Origin: Paroedura picta
Taxonomy: Eukaryota > Chordata > Lepidosauria > Squamata > Gekkonidae
Direction: 5' to 3'
Assembly (NCBI RefSeq): GCF_049243985.1
Contig: NC_135371.1
Location: forward strand, 5,171,501-5,235,500
Length of the DNA: 64,000 nt
Position 1 is the stretch's first letter. Every line of letters starts with the position of its first letter. The notes beneath the pieces were generated by a model that was given only the letters and a program-made list of their open reading frames with translations, ran no database searches and was not told the origin of the DNA. This document shows, piece by piece, positions 22,564-34,332 of the stretch. The position numbers were made by a program, and so were the translations under genes.

Positions 22564-25500
22564 CTGGAAGGAAAATGAGAGACTTCAGCATCATATTGAT
22601 ATAATTCATATCCACGACATAGTGGACTCCTTTGCAATCCATAGAGCGAAATTCCATCAGGGTGAGATCTGGGGGTTTTGTACCTTTGTAGTAATAACTG
22701 TCCATTCTCTTTTTGGATTTCATAGTTACTGGGGTGGAATGTTACCAAGAGGACCTGAAAGATCTACAGGTAACAGGATCCAAGGGGACATGTAACAATG
22801 CTTACAGTTTTGTCCTCAAACACCAATGAAGCCTCATTTGCCTGAGAGAACTGACTGTCATGGATGCCTTCCTGGTACCGCCAGGTGCTCTTCACTTGAC
22901 TCCTCTGATCCCCACCCTCGGATCCTAGGCCAGTGGGTATTTCTGTGCTTCCCCCTCCCACCTGCTCATCCCACAGTTTATAGCCTACACCAGGGGTAGT
23001 CAAACTGCGTTCCTCCAGATGTCCATGGACTACAATTCCCATGAGCCCATGCCAGCATTCACTGGCAGGGGCTCATGGGAATTGTAGTCCATGGACATCT
23101 GGAGGTCCGCAGTTTGACTACCCCTGGCCTACACAGATGGCTTTCCCGTTGTGGGGAGAATTCCTTATCGCTCTCCAGCCTTGGTTCCCCCTGATTGTCT
23201 TCCTTCAAGGCTGTCCTTCTCGGAACCCAAAACAAGAGATGGGGAAATTGCTTTAACACCTCTGCATATCAAAGGACGCTCTGATCCTACTTTCCTGTGT
23301 GAATGCCCGATTCCTACCTATGCTTGTCTCTTGCCTTGCCCCATTTCCATGGCCCAGGTATATAGGTCTTGCCGCCCCCTACCACGGTGTCTCCGTCAAA
23401 GTTTCCTGTCTGTGAACATGTGAAGAGAATAGCTGAACTTATCCAATAAAGACTTTATACTTAAAGCTTCGTCCTGAAGCCCGAGAATGATGTCTGCGGA
23501 GTGAGTTTGCTGGAGTTCAACCACTTGGTTCCTGACAGTGCCCCCTTCTATATATAGGCCCCGGGGGGCTATTCCTTCTTATCACTTCCAATGCTCTTCT
23601 GTACCTGCCATGCTTGATCTCTGAGCTGCTTTAATGAATCCTTCAAAAAAGACCATTCCTTGTGTGTGGATCTAGCCCGTGGTTCTTGACACTGACCCTG
23701 CAAATGAAGGACCACCTTGTGCGGCATGGCAAACACAACCATGAATGCCACTGAAAGCCACAAAGGCTGATGGAGATGAAGTGCTCTTCACACTCACCAG
23801 CAATTACCCAGAAACCCCTCCCCAGGTCTGTTAGAGAGAGTAGGGTGCAGACTTCTAATCTTGCAAGCTGAGTTCAGTTCTTCGCTCCCCCAAATGCAGA
23901 CAGTTGGGTGACCTCGGGCTTGACACAGCACTGATAAAGCTGTTCTGACCGAGCAGGAATATCAGGGCTCTCTCAGCCTCACCTCCCTTCACAGGGTGCC
24001 TGTTGTGGGGAGAGGAAAGGGAATGCGACTGTAAGCCGTTTTGAGACTCCTTTGGTTAGAGAAAAGTGGCACATAAGAACCAACGCCTCTTCTTCTTCAG
24101 CTTTCCTCTAAAAACTGGAAAAGCAAGGTTAGTGCATGAAATTCTAGAACAATGCTGAGAAAATTTTTAAAAAAACTGACCCTTGGCTCCGTAGCCAGGA
24201 GAACATCCTTTTCCCCCCTCACCCACCTTCCTGAGAGGAGATGGTTCCTTCCCCACACAGAGAACAGTCAAAGCAGCAAATGGGCTTCCCTTCCAGGGCC
24301 ACCTTCACATATCCAGGGAGGCAGCTTTTGGCGCACCTGGAATCAGGCATCCTCTGCAGACAGAGACAAGGAGCGTTATCCGGGGAAAGGAGGTCTCATT
24401 CACTGGGGAAGGGCAATTTTGTAAGATTTATAAAGGCGGATATGATGAAATGGCCCATTCCACGCACTTATCACTGGCAACTGTTGATAACTTTTGTCTA
24501 TAATGAAAGGCTAAGAAGACTCTCAAGCAGGTTTCATGGATTATAATAAATAGATTATTAGACCTTACACAACCAATCTCCCCACCTCCTTATACCAGGG
24601 GGGCCACACAATAGCAGCCTGATCCATGGACAGCTTCATCTCCCCCGAGGCCTCTCTTTCGATGCTCCCAACTTTGATGCTCCGGAAGGAAAGGTTGCGC
24701 AAGATGATCATGTTCACAATGTCCAAGTTGGCTTCCAGGGCCCCATTTTCACCCACATCCATTCCGCCCACAGAAGAGTTTTGAAACTGGTAGCGTCTCA
24801 GGAAAGAATGAAGCTAGAATCACAGGGAGAATAGCAGTGTTTAGAAGACAGAAGACTCTTCTACGTACTCGTTAAGCTTAATCCATTTGCAGCTTGATAG
24901 TACCCACACAAACACACACACACACACACTTGTTCTTAGCCATTCTGCGTGCTTCACTGCATATTTTGTAGTATGACGTGCTTCCCATGAGAAATAAGTG
25001 GTAGCAAAAAATGGTTAACAAGAGCACAATTATCTCTACCTCCCAACGACTGAGGCATGTTAGGCTCAGAGGGAATAAGTAACCAAAGGCTCCCTGGTAG
25101 ATTGAGGACCCAAATGTGCATCTCCCCAATCCCTTGTGAGCCCATGAACCACTCAACTGGTTGGCCCTCTATGAAATGTTCCACAGCCAGGCCTCACTCT
25201 CAAATCTAGAGTGACTTCCCTGCCCATCGTGGGTCACCGTTTATGCTGGTTAAAAGAAACCCACCACCAGAGACCCTGGACCAACCAAGACTTTTTCCAA
25301 TCATGATGTCTATTCTGAAGGCCTTACTTTTTGGGAAGAATAATTAAATTGAGCATAGATGTGCTTCTGAAATTTAGTTTTAAGTTTTCTGCATTGTGCA
25401 GGGGGATGAAGATGACTCAGAAGAAGAAGGAAAGGAATAAGATGATGACGAGTTGGATATAATATGCTGTTTTTCTCTACCCAAAGTAGTCACAAATTGG

Positions 25501-28500
25501 CTTACAGTTACCATCCTTTTCCTCTCCCCACAACAGACACCCTGTGAGGGAGGTGAGGCTGACAGAGCCCTGAGATTCCTGCTCGGTCAGAACAGCTTTA
25601 TCAGTGCCGTGGGGAGCCCAAGGTCACCCAGCTGGCTGTATGTGGGGGAAGAACAGGGAATCATACCTGACTTTCCAGATTAGAAGTCAGTGTTCCTAAC
25701 CACTACCCGCAGCTGGCTTGATGGAGATCCCTTCCAGCTCTATGGAGTCAGGTCAGTTCATAGCAATAAAAACACAATCTTTGGATCTGGAAACTGGGTT
25801 TGATTCTCTCCCAACCACTTACAAGCAGTCAGGTGAGCTGGAGCTGGTCACAGCCCTGTTAGAAGCTGTTCTCAAAGAGCAGAAATATCAGGGCTTCTCC
25901 TGCCTGCCGTAGGAGGAGGAAAGGAAGGCGATTGTAAGCTGCTTTGAGACTCAGAGTAAGGTATGAAAACCAATTCTTCTTATTATTTATTTATTTATCA
26001 TACTTCTATACCGTCCTCCCCGGAGGCTCTTAATAATAATCTCTTAATAATCTCTGTGATCAGCTTCCTTCAAACGATGGATTTCTTAACCTATGATCAG
26101 ATCCTGTTTTTTATTTGGCAGATGCTAGTCTAGCAGCACCGGAGAACCAAGAAGATTGGGGAGGTATCAGCAATTGAGAGTCAAAGTTCCCTTATCAAGT
26201 AGGTTAAGCGATCCTTGAATCCTCCGATCCCCCTCTGGCCTCTTCTGCTGAAGACCCTATGAAAATATTTTACATTGGGGTGTTGTTATCCTACCGTCTT
26301 GTCTTATTATCCATGCCCGTCACTCCAACCCAGACAAAATAGAATATGGTAAGGAAGATGGTTACAATTCAGTTAAAAAGATGAGGAATAGGGCCCCCAA
26401 TGGGAACTACAGGAGAAATTTTCTCTTAAATTCACCAGAGAAAAAACATTTCTACAGTCCGAGATCAGCAGTGGAACTGACTGTCCAAGGAGGTCGTGTG
26501 CTCCCCCTCACTGGGAGTCTCAAAGCAGCGGCTGGACGGATACCTATCTTGGATGCTTATGGCTGGTCCTCCACTGAGCAGGGGGTGGGACTAGATGGCC
26601 CATATGGCACACAGTAGGGTTCAACGATTCTATGAGGGAGTTTCCCAAGAGAGACAGATACGGGACAGGACTGAGACCTTTGCTAAAGTCTGTGTGACAG
26701 CCATCTTAGACTAGATGCACAATAATCCTTTCAAAGAGAAACTGCTGGTTGGCATTCTTCATTCATGGGGTTAGTGGATACCTGCCAAGGCTGGATTCGC
26801 TCATGTTCTCGTCTTCTTCCTCCAGCCCTCGTTGTCCTCTCAGACCTGGAGGAGTAGGCATCATGTAATGCTTGTGCCACCGCCTGGATGGAGGAGTAAA
26901 TATTGCAGGCCCTGGGGGGCAGAAGTTCTTTGAGGACCTCCCAGGGCCTGTCTTGCAGCCCCTCTTTCTCTCTGTATCTCCGGCAGCCTCCTTGACACAA
27001 AATGGGCTTTGAGTAGACAGGATCAAATTCTTTTTCCACAAACTCCTCAACAAGCGGGTGACATACTTGTGAATAGAGAGACATCCTTCTTTTCTTTGTC
27101 TGGGTCTTGACAGAGAGAGATCCATGCATAAGGAACAGCTCAGGGCGGGAGTCACACGCCAAGCTAAACAGATTGTCCAGTAGAAGAGCTGTGATCCAAA
27201 TTTTACCTAGTCTGACATCCATGGCATTTTCAATATCTATAATTCGTTTTTCAAGATACATTAAGAGGAAAAAATTTCCATAGAACACAAATACCTTAAC
27301 TTGGTCTTGACTCAGGAATGACCTCAAGCGTTGCCTTCTTTCTGTTGACCAAGAATTTGAATAAAGGCCCTCAATGGATACCCTCTCTTCAAAGGCAACG
27401 CAGATGCCGCTCTTGAGCATGAGAGGGGTCAAGGTGACCTTGAACTTTTCCCCACTGTCAGTGTCTGAAGCAAGGAGACCAACCCACGTCCATCGGAAGT
27501 GCAGGAGCAGCCTGACAATTCCCCGGTATTGGACTTCTTCCATGGGAACCAGTTGGTAGAAAAAAGGAAACTGAGTTTTATCCTTTAAAACAATCAAATC
27601 CGAATCATGATTGACCTAATGGGGAAAAAGACACATTCTGAATTCATCACATTCAATAAATGTCAATCAATAGCAAAGTACCTCATACAGTTTTTTAATT
27701 CTGATCCGGGGAAAAACCTTTAACGGCAGGGATCCGTTTCAGCCCAGAGCTTTTCTGGGATAGATTTCTCCGTTTGTACAGATCCATTTCGGTGGGGGGA
27801 GGGATATGACCTTCCAGCATCCAAAGTGGAGGTGGGATTCGGTCCTATGGTTGAACTCATCCCCTAACAATCCAAGACTTGCAACCCTCACTAGATCAAA
27901 GGTCAAGAGGTTCTTGGGGCCTTTGGAGCTCCAGAATAGATTTCAGGCCCTTGCAGAGGAGGTGCAAGTGTCAACGAGGGAAGAGGTCCCAAAACAAAGT
28001 CTAAAACAAGGTGAAGAGGACACGGGGATAGAAGGAAATGGAGATTAGAAGAAAAAAAACAGAGAGTACTGGTAATTGGGGACTCCCTATTAAGAGGAAT
28101 GTATCGTCATGTGGCTGGGCCCGACCCCGTAACCTGAGAGGTGTGTTGCTTGCCAGGGGTGAAAATTTCAAAACGGATGCCCAAACTCCTCAAATCTACA
28201 GATCACTACCCATTTCTGATGGTCCCCATGGGAACGAATGACATGCCCATGAATACCATCGCTCCTATTAAAACAGACTATCAAGATCTAGGGAGGAAGC
28301 TGAAGCAAATGGGGATAGTGTCTGGGTGGCAGGTTGACATGGACAGAGAGGTTGTGAAAGGCATTTAGCTGCACTGGATGAGTTCAAATCCCCTGGGTCG
28401 GATGAAATGCACCCGAGAGTACTCAAAGAACTTTCCAGAGAACTTGCACAATCCTTGTCCATCATCTTTGGGACCTCTTTAAGGACTGGAGATGTCCTGG

Positions 28501-31500
28501 AGGACTGGAAGAGAGCAAATGTTATTCCAATCTTCATAAAGGAGAGGAAGGAAACAACAATCAGTCTTGTGGGGAAGATAATGGACCAATGGTCTTGTGG
28601 GGAAGATAATGGACCAATCAGTCTTGTGGGAAAGATAATAGAGCAGATATTAAAGGGAGCGATCTGCAAATATCTGGAGGACAATTTGGTGATCCAAGGA
28701 AGTCAGCATGGGTTTGTCTCCAACAGGTCCTGTCAGACCAACCTGGTTTCCTTTTTTGACCAAGTAACTGGTTTGCTGGATCATGGAAATTCGGTTGATG
28801 TCGTTTTCTTGGATATTAGTAAAGCTTCTGATAAGGTTCCCCATGATGTCTGATGGATAAATTGAAGGACTGCAATCTGGATTTTCAGATAGTTAGGTGG
28901 ATAGGGAATTGGTTAGAGAACCGCACTCAAAGAGTTGTTGTCAATGGTGTTTCATCAGACTGGAGGGAGGTGAGTAGCGGGATACCTCAGGGCTCGGTGC
29001 TCGGCCCGGTACTTTTTAACATATTTATTAATGATCTAGATGAGGGGGTGGAGGGACTACTCATCAAGTTTGCAGATGACACCAAATTGGGAGGACTGGC
29101 AAATACTCCGGAAGATAGAGACAGAGTTCAATGAGATCTGAACACAATGGGAAAATGGGCAAATGAGAACAAGATGCAATTTAATAAAGATAAGTGTAAA
29201 GTTCTGCATCTGGGTCAGAAAAATGAAAAGCATGCCTACTGGATGGGGGATACGCTTCTAGGTAGCACTGTGTGTGAACGAGACCTTGGGGTACTTGTGG
29301 ATTGTAAGCAATACATGAGCAGGCAGTGTGATGCAGTGGTAAAAAAGGCAAATGCTATTTTTGACTGTATCAACAGGGGAATCACATCAAAATCACGAGA
29401 TGTCATAGTCCCTTTGTATACGGCAGTGGTCCCCAACCCCCCGTCTGGAGACCGGTACCGGTTCGTGGATCAGTCGGAACAGGGCCGTGGCTCCTCCTCG
29501 TCTCCTCCCCGGCTGCTGCCTTGGGGGCTGCCCTGACACTCTGCCGCCAGCTCACCTTTGGTGCTCTCCAGCGGCCGCCATGGCTGGGGCTCCCCCTTGG
29601 CGTGGCACTGTGTGGCTGCTGCTGGTAGCGCCCCCCAGTGGGTGCTGGGAAGTCAGGGGCGCTGGCAGGAAAGCAAGTGGTGCAGGGGCTCAGGTGGCAG
29701 CAACATCCCTCAGCAAAAGACTATCCCCCCCCCCCAGGCCTCAGTAAAATTGTCAAACGTTGACTGGTCCCCGGTGATAAAAAGGTTGGGGACCATTGGT
29801 ATACGGCACTGGAGTACTGTGTGCAGTTCTGGAGGCCTCACTTCAAGAAGGATGTAGATAAAATTGAAAGGGTACAGAGGAGAGCGACGAGGATGATCTG
29901 GGGCCAAGGGACCAAGCCCTATGAAGATAGGCTGAGGGACTTGGGAATGTTCAGCCTGGAGAAAAGGAGGTTGAGAGGGGACATGATAGCCCTCTTTAAG
30001 TATTTGAAAGGTTGTCACTTGCAGGAGGGCAGGATGCTGTTTCTGTTGGCTGCAGAAGAGAGGACACGCAGTAATGAGTTTAAACTTCAAGTACAACGAT
30101 ATAGGCTAGATATCAGGGGGGGAAATTCACAGTCAGAGTAGTTCAGCAGTGGAATAGGCTGCCTAAGGAGGTGGTGAGCTCCCCCTCACTGGCAGTCTTC
30201 AAGCAAAGGTTGGATACACACTTTACATGGATACTTTAGGATGCTTTGGGCTGATCCTGCGTTGAGCAGGGGATTGGACTAGATGGCCTGTATGGCCCCT
30301 TCTGATTCTGTGATTCCGTGAAGAATCGCTGGAAACAACATTAATTAGAAAAGATCCCTTCTGTGTACTTAGAATCAATCCAAATTACATTGATATACAA
30401 ATTTCTTCCTCACAAACTAGCTTTTGCTCCAAAGGGCTCTTACAAAGACTGTCCCTTCCTGCAGAGAGAGTTTCACTTTGTCTCCCTGCTGTTTCCTAAG
30501 TAAAAAAAGTATGTTCCAAAATCTTGTAAAATCATCTACAGAGGGATGCAGATGGAACACCAGAGGATCTGAATCTTCTCTCACATCCCTCTCAACTCTC
30601 AAGAAAGTTAGTTTTGATCTATACCAGAAACATTTTGATGTCTACCCATGTTTCTTCCGAGACACTGCCCCATCCTTCATTCCTACCTCAGGGATTTTGT
30701 AGGTGCTCAAGAGTGTTGAAATGTAATTGGAGATGACAGAATGAGATGATTCGAGAACAGCCAAGATATTATTCTGTCTGCCACATTTGTAGTTTGGAAT
30801 AGTCTTCTGGGCAGAGTTTAGCATGTCTATCAAAGCCACATAACTCAGACTGGTATGCACAGTGTTCTCATAGATGGTGTAGCCCAGGGTTAAATTTTTC
30901 GGTAAGAGCCTGGGATTTTGGTTGACCTCTTGAATGGCTAAAGAGAAGGCAAGGAGGTGCCATTGCAATGATAATTTCCTGCCAAAAAACACATATAAAT
31001 GTCACATAAAAGTGGGCCTTGCTGAGGCCTTACCTGGCATGTTCTGATGGTTTGCAGTGATGATCACAGTAACTGGGTTAATAGGTGGCAGCCAGGAAAG
31101 AGAATATGTATGAGCAAAGTTGAAGCTGCCGTTTAGTGAAGCAGACCTTTGCCCCATCAAAGTCAGGACTGTCTACAAATACTGAGAAGCCAATTCCGCA
31201 CGGGGACAATGACATACTGCTCATCCAGAGAAATTCCTGACCCCACATGACTTCGACACCGGCCAGGAGCTTCCCTGCCACTAACCTGACTTACGGGGAA
31301 GCTGTAGAACAGGGCTTTCCTGTAGGGAGCCAGGGCTCCAAAGGGGCCTCTGCCAACAGATGGCCTGGTGTCATAAGACAGTCCACGTTCTAAGACAATT
31401 CACGTTCTGATGGGCCTTTGAGATGCACTACCTTCCAGCACCCTTGTGTGTCTGCAGTGCTTCTGGCCACATGGGGAAAACGGCAGCAGGTGATGGAAGG

Positions 31501-32547
31501 AAACTCTGAACCACTTCCTCCCAGTGGAAACGCCGGTAGGCAGCCCGATGTTATGCCCTCGGTGCAGAATTCGCCACAGTGGTTCTCCATGATCTCAGGC
31601 TGAAGTCTTTCATGTCATAGGCTGCCTGGTCCTTGATATCTGGAGATGCCAGGGATTGAACCTGGGCCCTTCTGCATGCAAGGCAGAGGCTCCTCCACTA
31701 AGCCATAGTCCCTGCCTGTTCTGGTACCTGGATGATATATTTTCCAGTACCCTTAGGGGCAGTATCGCAGTGCTGGGGTACCTGTTGAAATGCAGTATCT
31801 ATACTATAATCTGACTATAATCATTGCAGCTTTGATTTGTTTAAAATTAGGTACACCAGGGCTGCCCGGCTAATCAAAGGGGGGTTGAAATTTCACCTGA
31901 AAGATCTTCTCTCAAATAACAACTGGGAATCTGACCTTACCCTTTGAAAAAATGCAAGTCCCCCTGATTCGAACCGAAGGGATGGGGCTTCCATCCTCCC
32001 CTCACTCATTCTGCGAGGACACTCATCGGATCCTCGTTTTCTCTTGGAGCAAAAATGCTTGGAAATCATTCTGCTGGGGCTCTTGGCTAGTTGTTCATTT
32101 TGGTGTTCAAAGACCTATGAGAATTCGGTGCTGAGCTCACCAAAGCCATGACTTTCATTGCCACTTGGAGAGTCTGAAGTAAGATGCTTCTCCTCCAGAC
32201 TCTTGGCAGTGGAAAGAGCCAAATCTGCTCCTTTCTTAGATGCAGGAGACAGAAGTAAATGGCACCCTGAAATCCGGTAATAAGAAAGGAGAATTCTGAC
32301 ACATTACACACATTTCATTGTTTCCCCAAGGACTGCCTTACCGCTGATATTTTTCAAAGGGAGGCTCCCTGAAGGTTGGCCATGGAAGTTCCCTAACCAC
32401 AAAAGTGGTAAGGCCAGCAATGAGGTGGTCTCCTCTGCGGAAGTAATTCAAGGGTTCAGGCTCATCCATGGTCCCAGTGAATGGGCATTTGGCACTCACC
32501 AACCTGCAGGCTGGAAGAAGCATCAAGAAAAGGCGAAGCAAGACCAT
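21653..32547 (-). CDS. V2R gene C, complete vomeronasal type-2 receptor
   Basis: Full six-exon receptor, about 865 residues. Exon 1 32547-32342 (residues 1-68, signal peptide [19 protein letters not shown]), exon 2 30978-30687 (69-166), exon 3 27615-26782 (167-444), exon 4 24813-24586 (445-520), exon 5 24353-24227 (521-562), exon 6 22563-21653 (563-865). Domains: Venus-flytrap ligand-binding region about 25-515, NCD3G about 521-580, family-C seven-helix domain about 592-835. All exons are open and splice sites are GT-AG. Intron 2 (3.07 kb) is swollen by a CR1 LINE carrying a hAT element. Intron 5 holds a solo LTR with a MITE inside. Exons 1-2 match gene A, exons 4-6 match D and E. Exon 3 has three cysteines (LCQGGC, ARACNIY) absent from D and E. 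Confidence 0.92.
22856..23691. mobile_element. Solo LTR (LTR-retroelement fossil) in intron 5 of C
   Basis: Block starting TGTCATGG and ending TTGACA, flanked by a 5-bp duplication CTGAC (22851-22855, 23692-23696). The uninterrupted sequence is seen in B, E and F. An AATAAA signal lies at about 23444. Contains a nested MITE. No internal genes; family beyond LTR class not assigned. Fossil, solitary. Confidence 0.7.
22991..23126. mobile_element. Palindromic hAT-type MITE inside the solo LTR
   Basis: Almost perfect inverted repeat: CAGGGGTAGTCAAACTGCG at the left and its complement at the right, flanked by an 8-bp duplication GCCTACAC (22983-22990, 23127-23134). Confidence 0.9.
23832..24099 (+). 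mobile_element. SINE family 1, degraded, intron 5 of C
   Basis: Head weakly conserved (GGTGCAGACTTCTAATCTTG); body and CTTCTTCTTC tail clear. Confidence 0.75.
24227..24353 (-). CDS. V2R-C exon 5
   Basis: 127 nt, [20 protein letters not shown] to GEGTISSQE; five cysteines in the CxxCxxCxxC-rich NCD3G pattern. Confidence 0.9.
24586..24813 (-). CDS. V2R-C exon 4
   Basis: 228 nt, [20 protein letters not shown] to [10 protein letters not shown]-glycosylation site in RNLSF. Confidence 0.9.
24903..24930 (+). repeat. (CA)n microsatellite
   Basis: ACACAAACACACACACACAC run in intron 3 of gene C. Confidence 0.9.
25385..25745. mobile_element. SINE family 1 nested in old CR1 tail, intron 3 of C
   Basis: Counterpart of 16105-16455 in B: CR1 tail, minus-strand SINE (about 25445-25717), CR1 tail again (GGAGATCCCTTCCAGCTC). 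Confidence 0.75.
25765..25985 (+). mobile_element. Diverged SINE related to family 1, intron 3 of C
   Basis: GGGTTTGATTCTCTCCCAAC head and GATTGTAAGCTGCTTTGAGA body with TTCTTCTT tail. The counterpart in E is 52698-52941; only scraps remain in B (about 16600) and D (about 40400-40450). Confidence 0.6.
26372..26637 (+). mobile_element. Ancient CR1 relic, intron 3 of C
   Basis: CR1 3' region ending GGGACTAGATGGCCCATATG and GATTCTATGAG. Orthologous relics in D (40838-41075), E (53305-53575) and F (63600-63783), so it predates the array. Confidence 0.7.
26782..27615 (-). CDS. V2R-C exon 3
   Basis: 834 nt open; acceptor CATTAG before [16 protein letters not shown], donor GTATCC after HERIQPWQ. 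Contains [20 protein letters not shown], the typical V2R ligand-domain core. Confidence 0.92.
27909..30320 (+). mobile_element. CR1 LINE in intron 2 of gene C
   Basis: Contains an ORF1 remnant (esterase-like [12 protein letters not shown], about 28058-28095), then an internal deletion, then RT pieces ([30 protein letters not shown]) and the CR1 terminus. Flanked by AAGA on both sides. A local triplication of GTCTTGTGGGGAAGATAATG lies at about 28560-28640. Interrupted by a hAT at 29424-29798. Frames broken; not autonomous. Confidence 0.9.
29424..29798 (+). mobile_element. hAT-type non-autonomous element inside the CR1 of C
   Basis: CAGTGGTCCCCAACCCC left end and GGTTGGGGACCATTG right end; 8-bp duplication GTATACGG at 29416-29423 and 29799-29806. 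Same family as 1181-1544 but a different insertion point in the CR1. Confidence 0.9.
30687..30978 (-). CDS. V2R-C exon 2
   Basis: 292 nt; [16 protein letters not shown] to STYKIPE; differs from gene A exon 2 at only a few residues (for example DMLNS for DLLNS). Confidence 0.9.
31642..31712 (-). mobile_element. tRNA-Ala-like SINE head, intron 1 of C
   Basis: Counterpart of 3555-3626; GGTTCAATCCCTGGCATCTC T-arm visible on the minus strand. Confidence 0.65.
32342..32547 (-). CDS. V2R-C exon 1
   Basis: 206 nt from ATG 32547; donor GTAAGG after PPFEKYQ, as in gene A. Confidence 0.9.
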
Positions 32548-33440
32548 TCTTGCCTATGTGCACCTTTCCCCCTTCCCAGAGATGGCTGTCTGAGACTGAC
32601 AGTAGTTGCACCTGGTAAGACAACGGCTGCTGTCACTGGAGGGGATCACAAGCCTCACACTGACATAGTGTCCCCTCCTGCCAGACAACCCCTGAACACA
32701 CTGGGAGAAAAGTCTTTTGTGCACCAGACTTTCCTGGCCTGTTGCAAGACATTGCATCACCCTGCTCTTGGTCCTCCTGTTTACATTACTGGTTTCACTG
32801 TGAACTTTCGAGAAATCCCAGGAGCTTTGCTGGTCTACAGAATAAATCACCATGATATTGATAATTATAAGGGAACGAATCTGCCCTGGCCTGGACTCTG
32901 TGTTTGACCACCTGTGCAGAGAGTGAGAAAACATGTTTCCAAGAAGAGGCAATTGAGTTAGGCCTAACTTTCAGGGCAAAACAACCTTCAGAAGAGGTCA
33001 CCACGGAAGAAGCTCTGACGAGGGGGATGGGAGGCTTGGTTAAGACCCAGGGGGTCGTTTGCTTTTCCACTGGGTGCCACAACAACCATACCAGGCAACA
33101 GTAGGAGCTTAGTGCTGCTGGGAAAAGGAGGACCTTTTTAGCCACAAGGTCCCACCAGGGATGGCCGGTTGCCACCTTGAGAAGCAGTTCAGGCAGATCC
33201 GAAGTCCAGTGAGACTTAAGCACAAACTGTTCCTTAAGTGTTCCTTAAAGTCATGATGATCACGCTTTCTTCCTACAACCCACTGAATAGTTTATACATC
33301 TAGACTCAACAAAGTCACACTTCCTATTAAATTCTATATTTTCTCAAGTTTTCGTTATGAGATTCAACTTTATTCATTTCTCAACTTTCTTTCCATTGAT
33401 AAACCCCTGAAATATTCTTTAGGCTTCGAAAAATCCCAGA
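32548..33440 (-). promoter_or_regulatory. Shared 5' flank of gene C
   Basis: Paralogous to A and D, closest to A. A short segment present in A around 5010-5070 is missing here near 33100. Similarity runs to about 33440. Confidence 0.45.
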
Positions 33441-33451
33441 TAAATAGTTTC

Positions 33452-33546
33452 ATCACCCAACCAGCTGTATGTGAGGCAGTGCAGAATCGAACCCAGTTCA
33501 CTAGATTAGAAGTCCGCACTCCTAGCCACTACACCAAGCTGGCTCG
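33452..33546 (-). mobile_element. SINE family 1, head fragment
   Basis: AGAAGTCCGCACTCCTAGCC and CACTACACCAAGCTGGCTC, the reverse of the tRNA-like head. Confidence 0.75.
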
Positions 33547-34332
33547 GAGACAGTCTTGCAGGTACGATGACTCACTAGATTGCAGCCTGCTCAGTGATTT
33601 TGCTGGGGATACCATAGGTGGGGGAGAAGTCGGGCCTAGAAGGGCCAGCTCTTCCCTACACGCACAGGCTTGTCCCAACATGGCAGTCAATGGCGCCCAC
33701 AGGGTAAAAGGGAAGGAGGAAGCTATCTGCATTCCTTTGCAGCAGGGCATCAGAGGCCCTAAACTGAACAAGGCCCAGGAAAGGGACGGAACGATGGTAA
33801 CATCACACCTAAGCGGGGATTAGCCCCACTGCCATGTGAGCACCAACCTGGCCTACCCCCCTGTGGCGGAACCGGCCGCCTGCTTGCCAGATGCCAAGTC
33901 TGTGGGCCCTGTTCCAGCCCCCCACCCCTTCCCTGGGTGGGGCCCATCTCTTCTGGCCTGTCACTGCCACCACTCACTGACTGCAATACCCCTTCTCGAG
34001 GAACACTGAGACCCCTCGGCTGGGTTCTTGGGTCAAAACCATCAATCTTCGGGTCCCCCCCTGGAGAGTTGGCAACAACACTAACAAGCTTATTACACTA
34101 ATTACTGGGGGGATTGTGTTTATATCAATTGTCTGTCATTCCGGATTTTGATTGTTGTTGGGATTATTTTAAATCAATGTTATATGCAAATAACCCCCAA
34201 AGGATTGTGGGCCTGAGAAGCTGCAGGGAGAAGCTCTCTCCTCTCAGAAGCACTCCTTGGTATCTATTTACCTCTCTGTCCGTTAATGTTTTAGGTTGGG
34301 AATCCTGCCTTCCATCTGAATGAAAAGATACC
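33547..34332. other. C/D intergenic, nothing assignable
   Basis: A GC-richer stretch with no recognisable gene or repeat. A short GCAGCCTGCTCAGTGATT motif recurs at about 58232. Open frames of about 110 codons show no recognisable domain. Confidence 0.5.

Noticed and set aside
22477-22723. Extending exon 6 of C upstream to the first in-frame start (356 codons).
   Set aside because: The acceptor CTTCCAG at 22564-22570 and the constant 911-nt exon in all paralogs show the extra part is intron.
33479-33823. A 114-codon plus-strand frame in the C/D gap.
   Set aside because: It starts inside a SINE head fragment, has no recognisable domain and no paralog in the other gaps.
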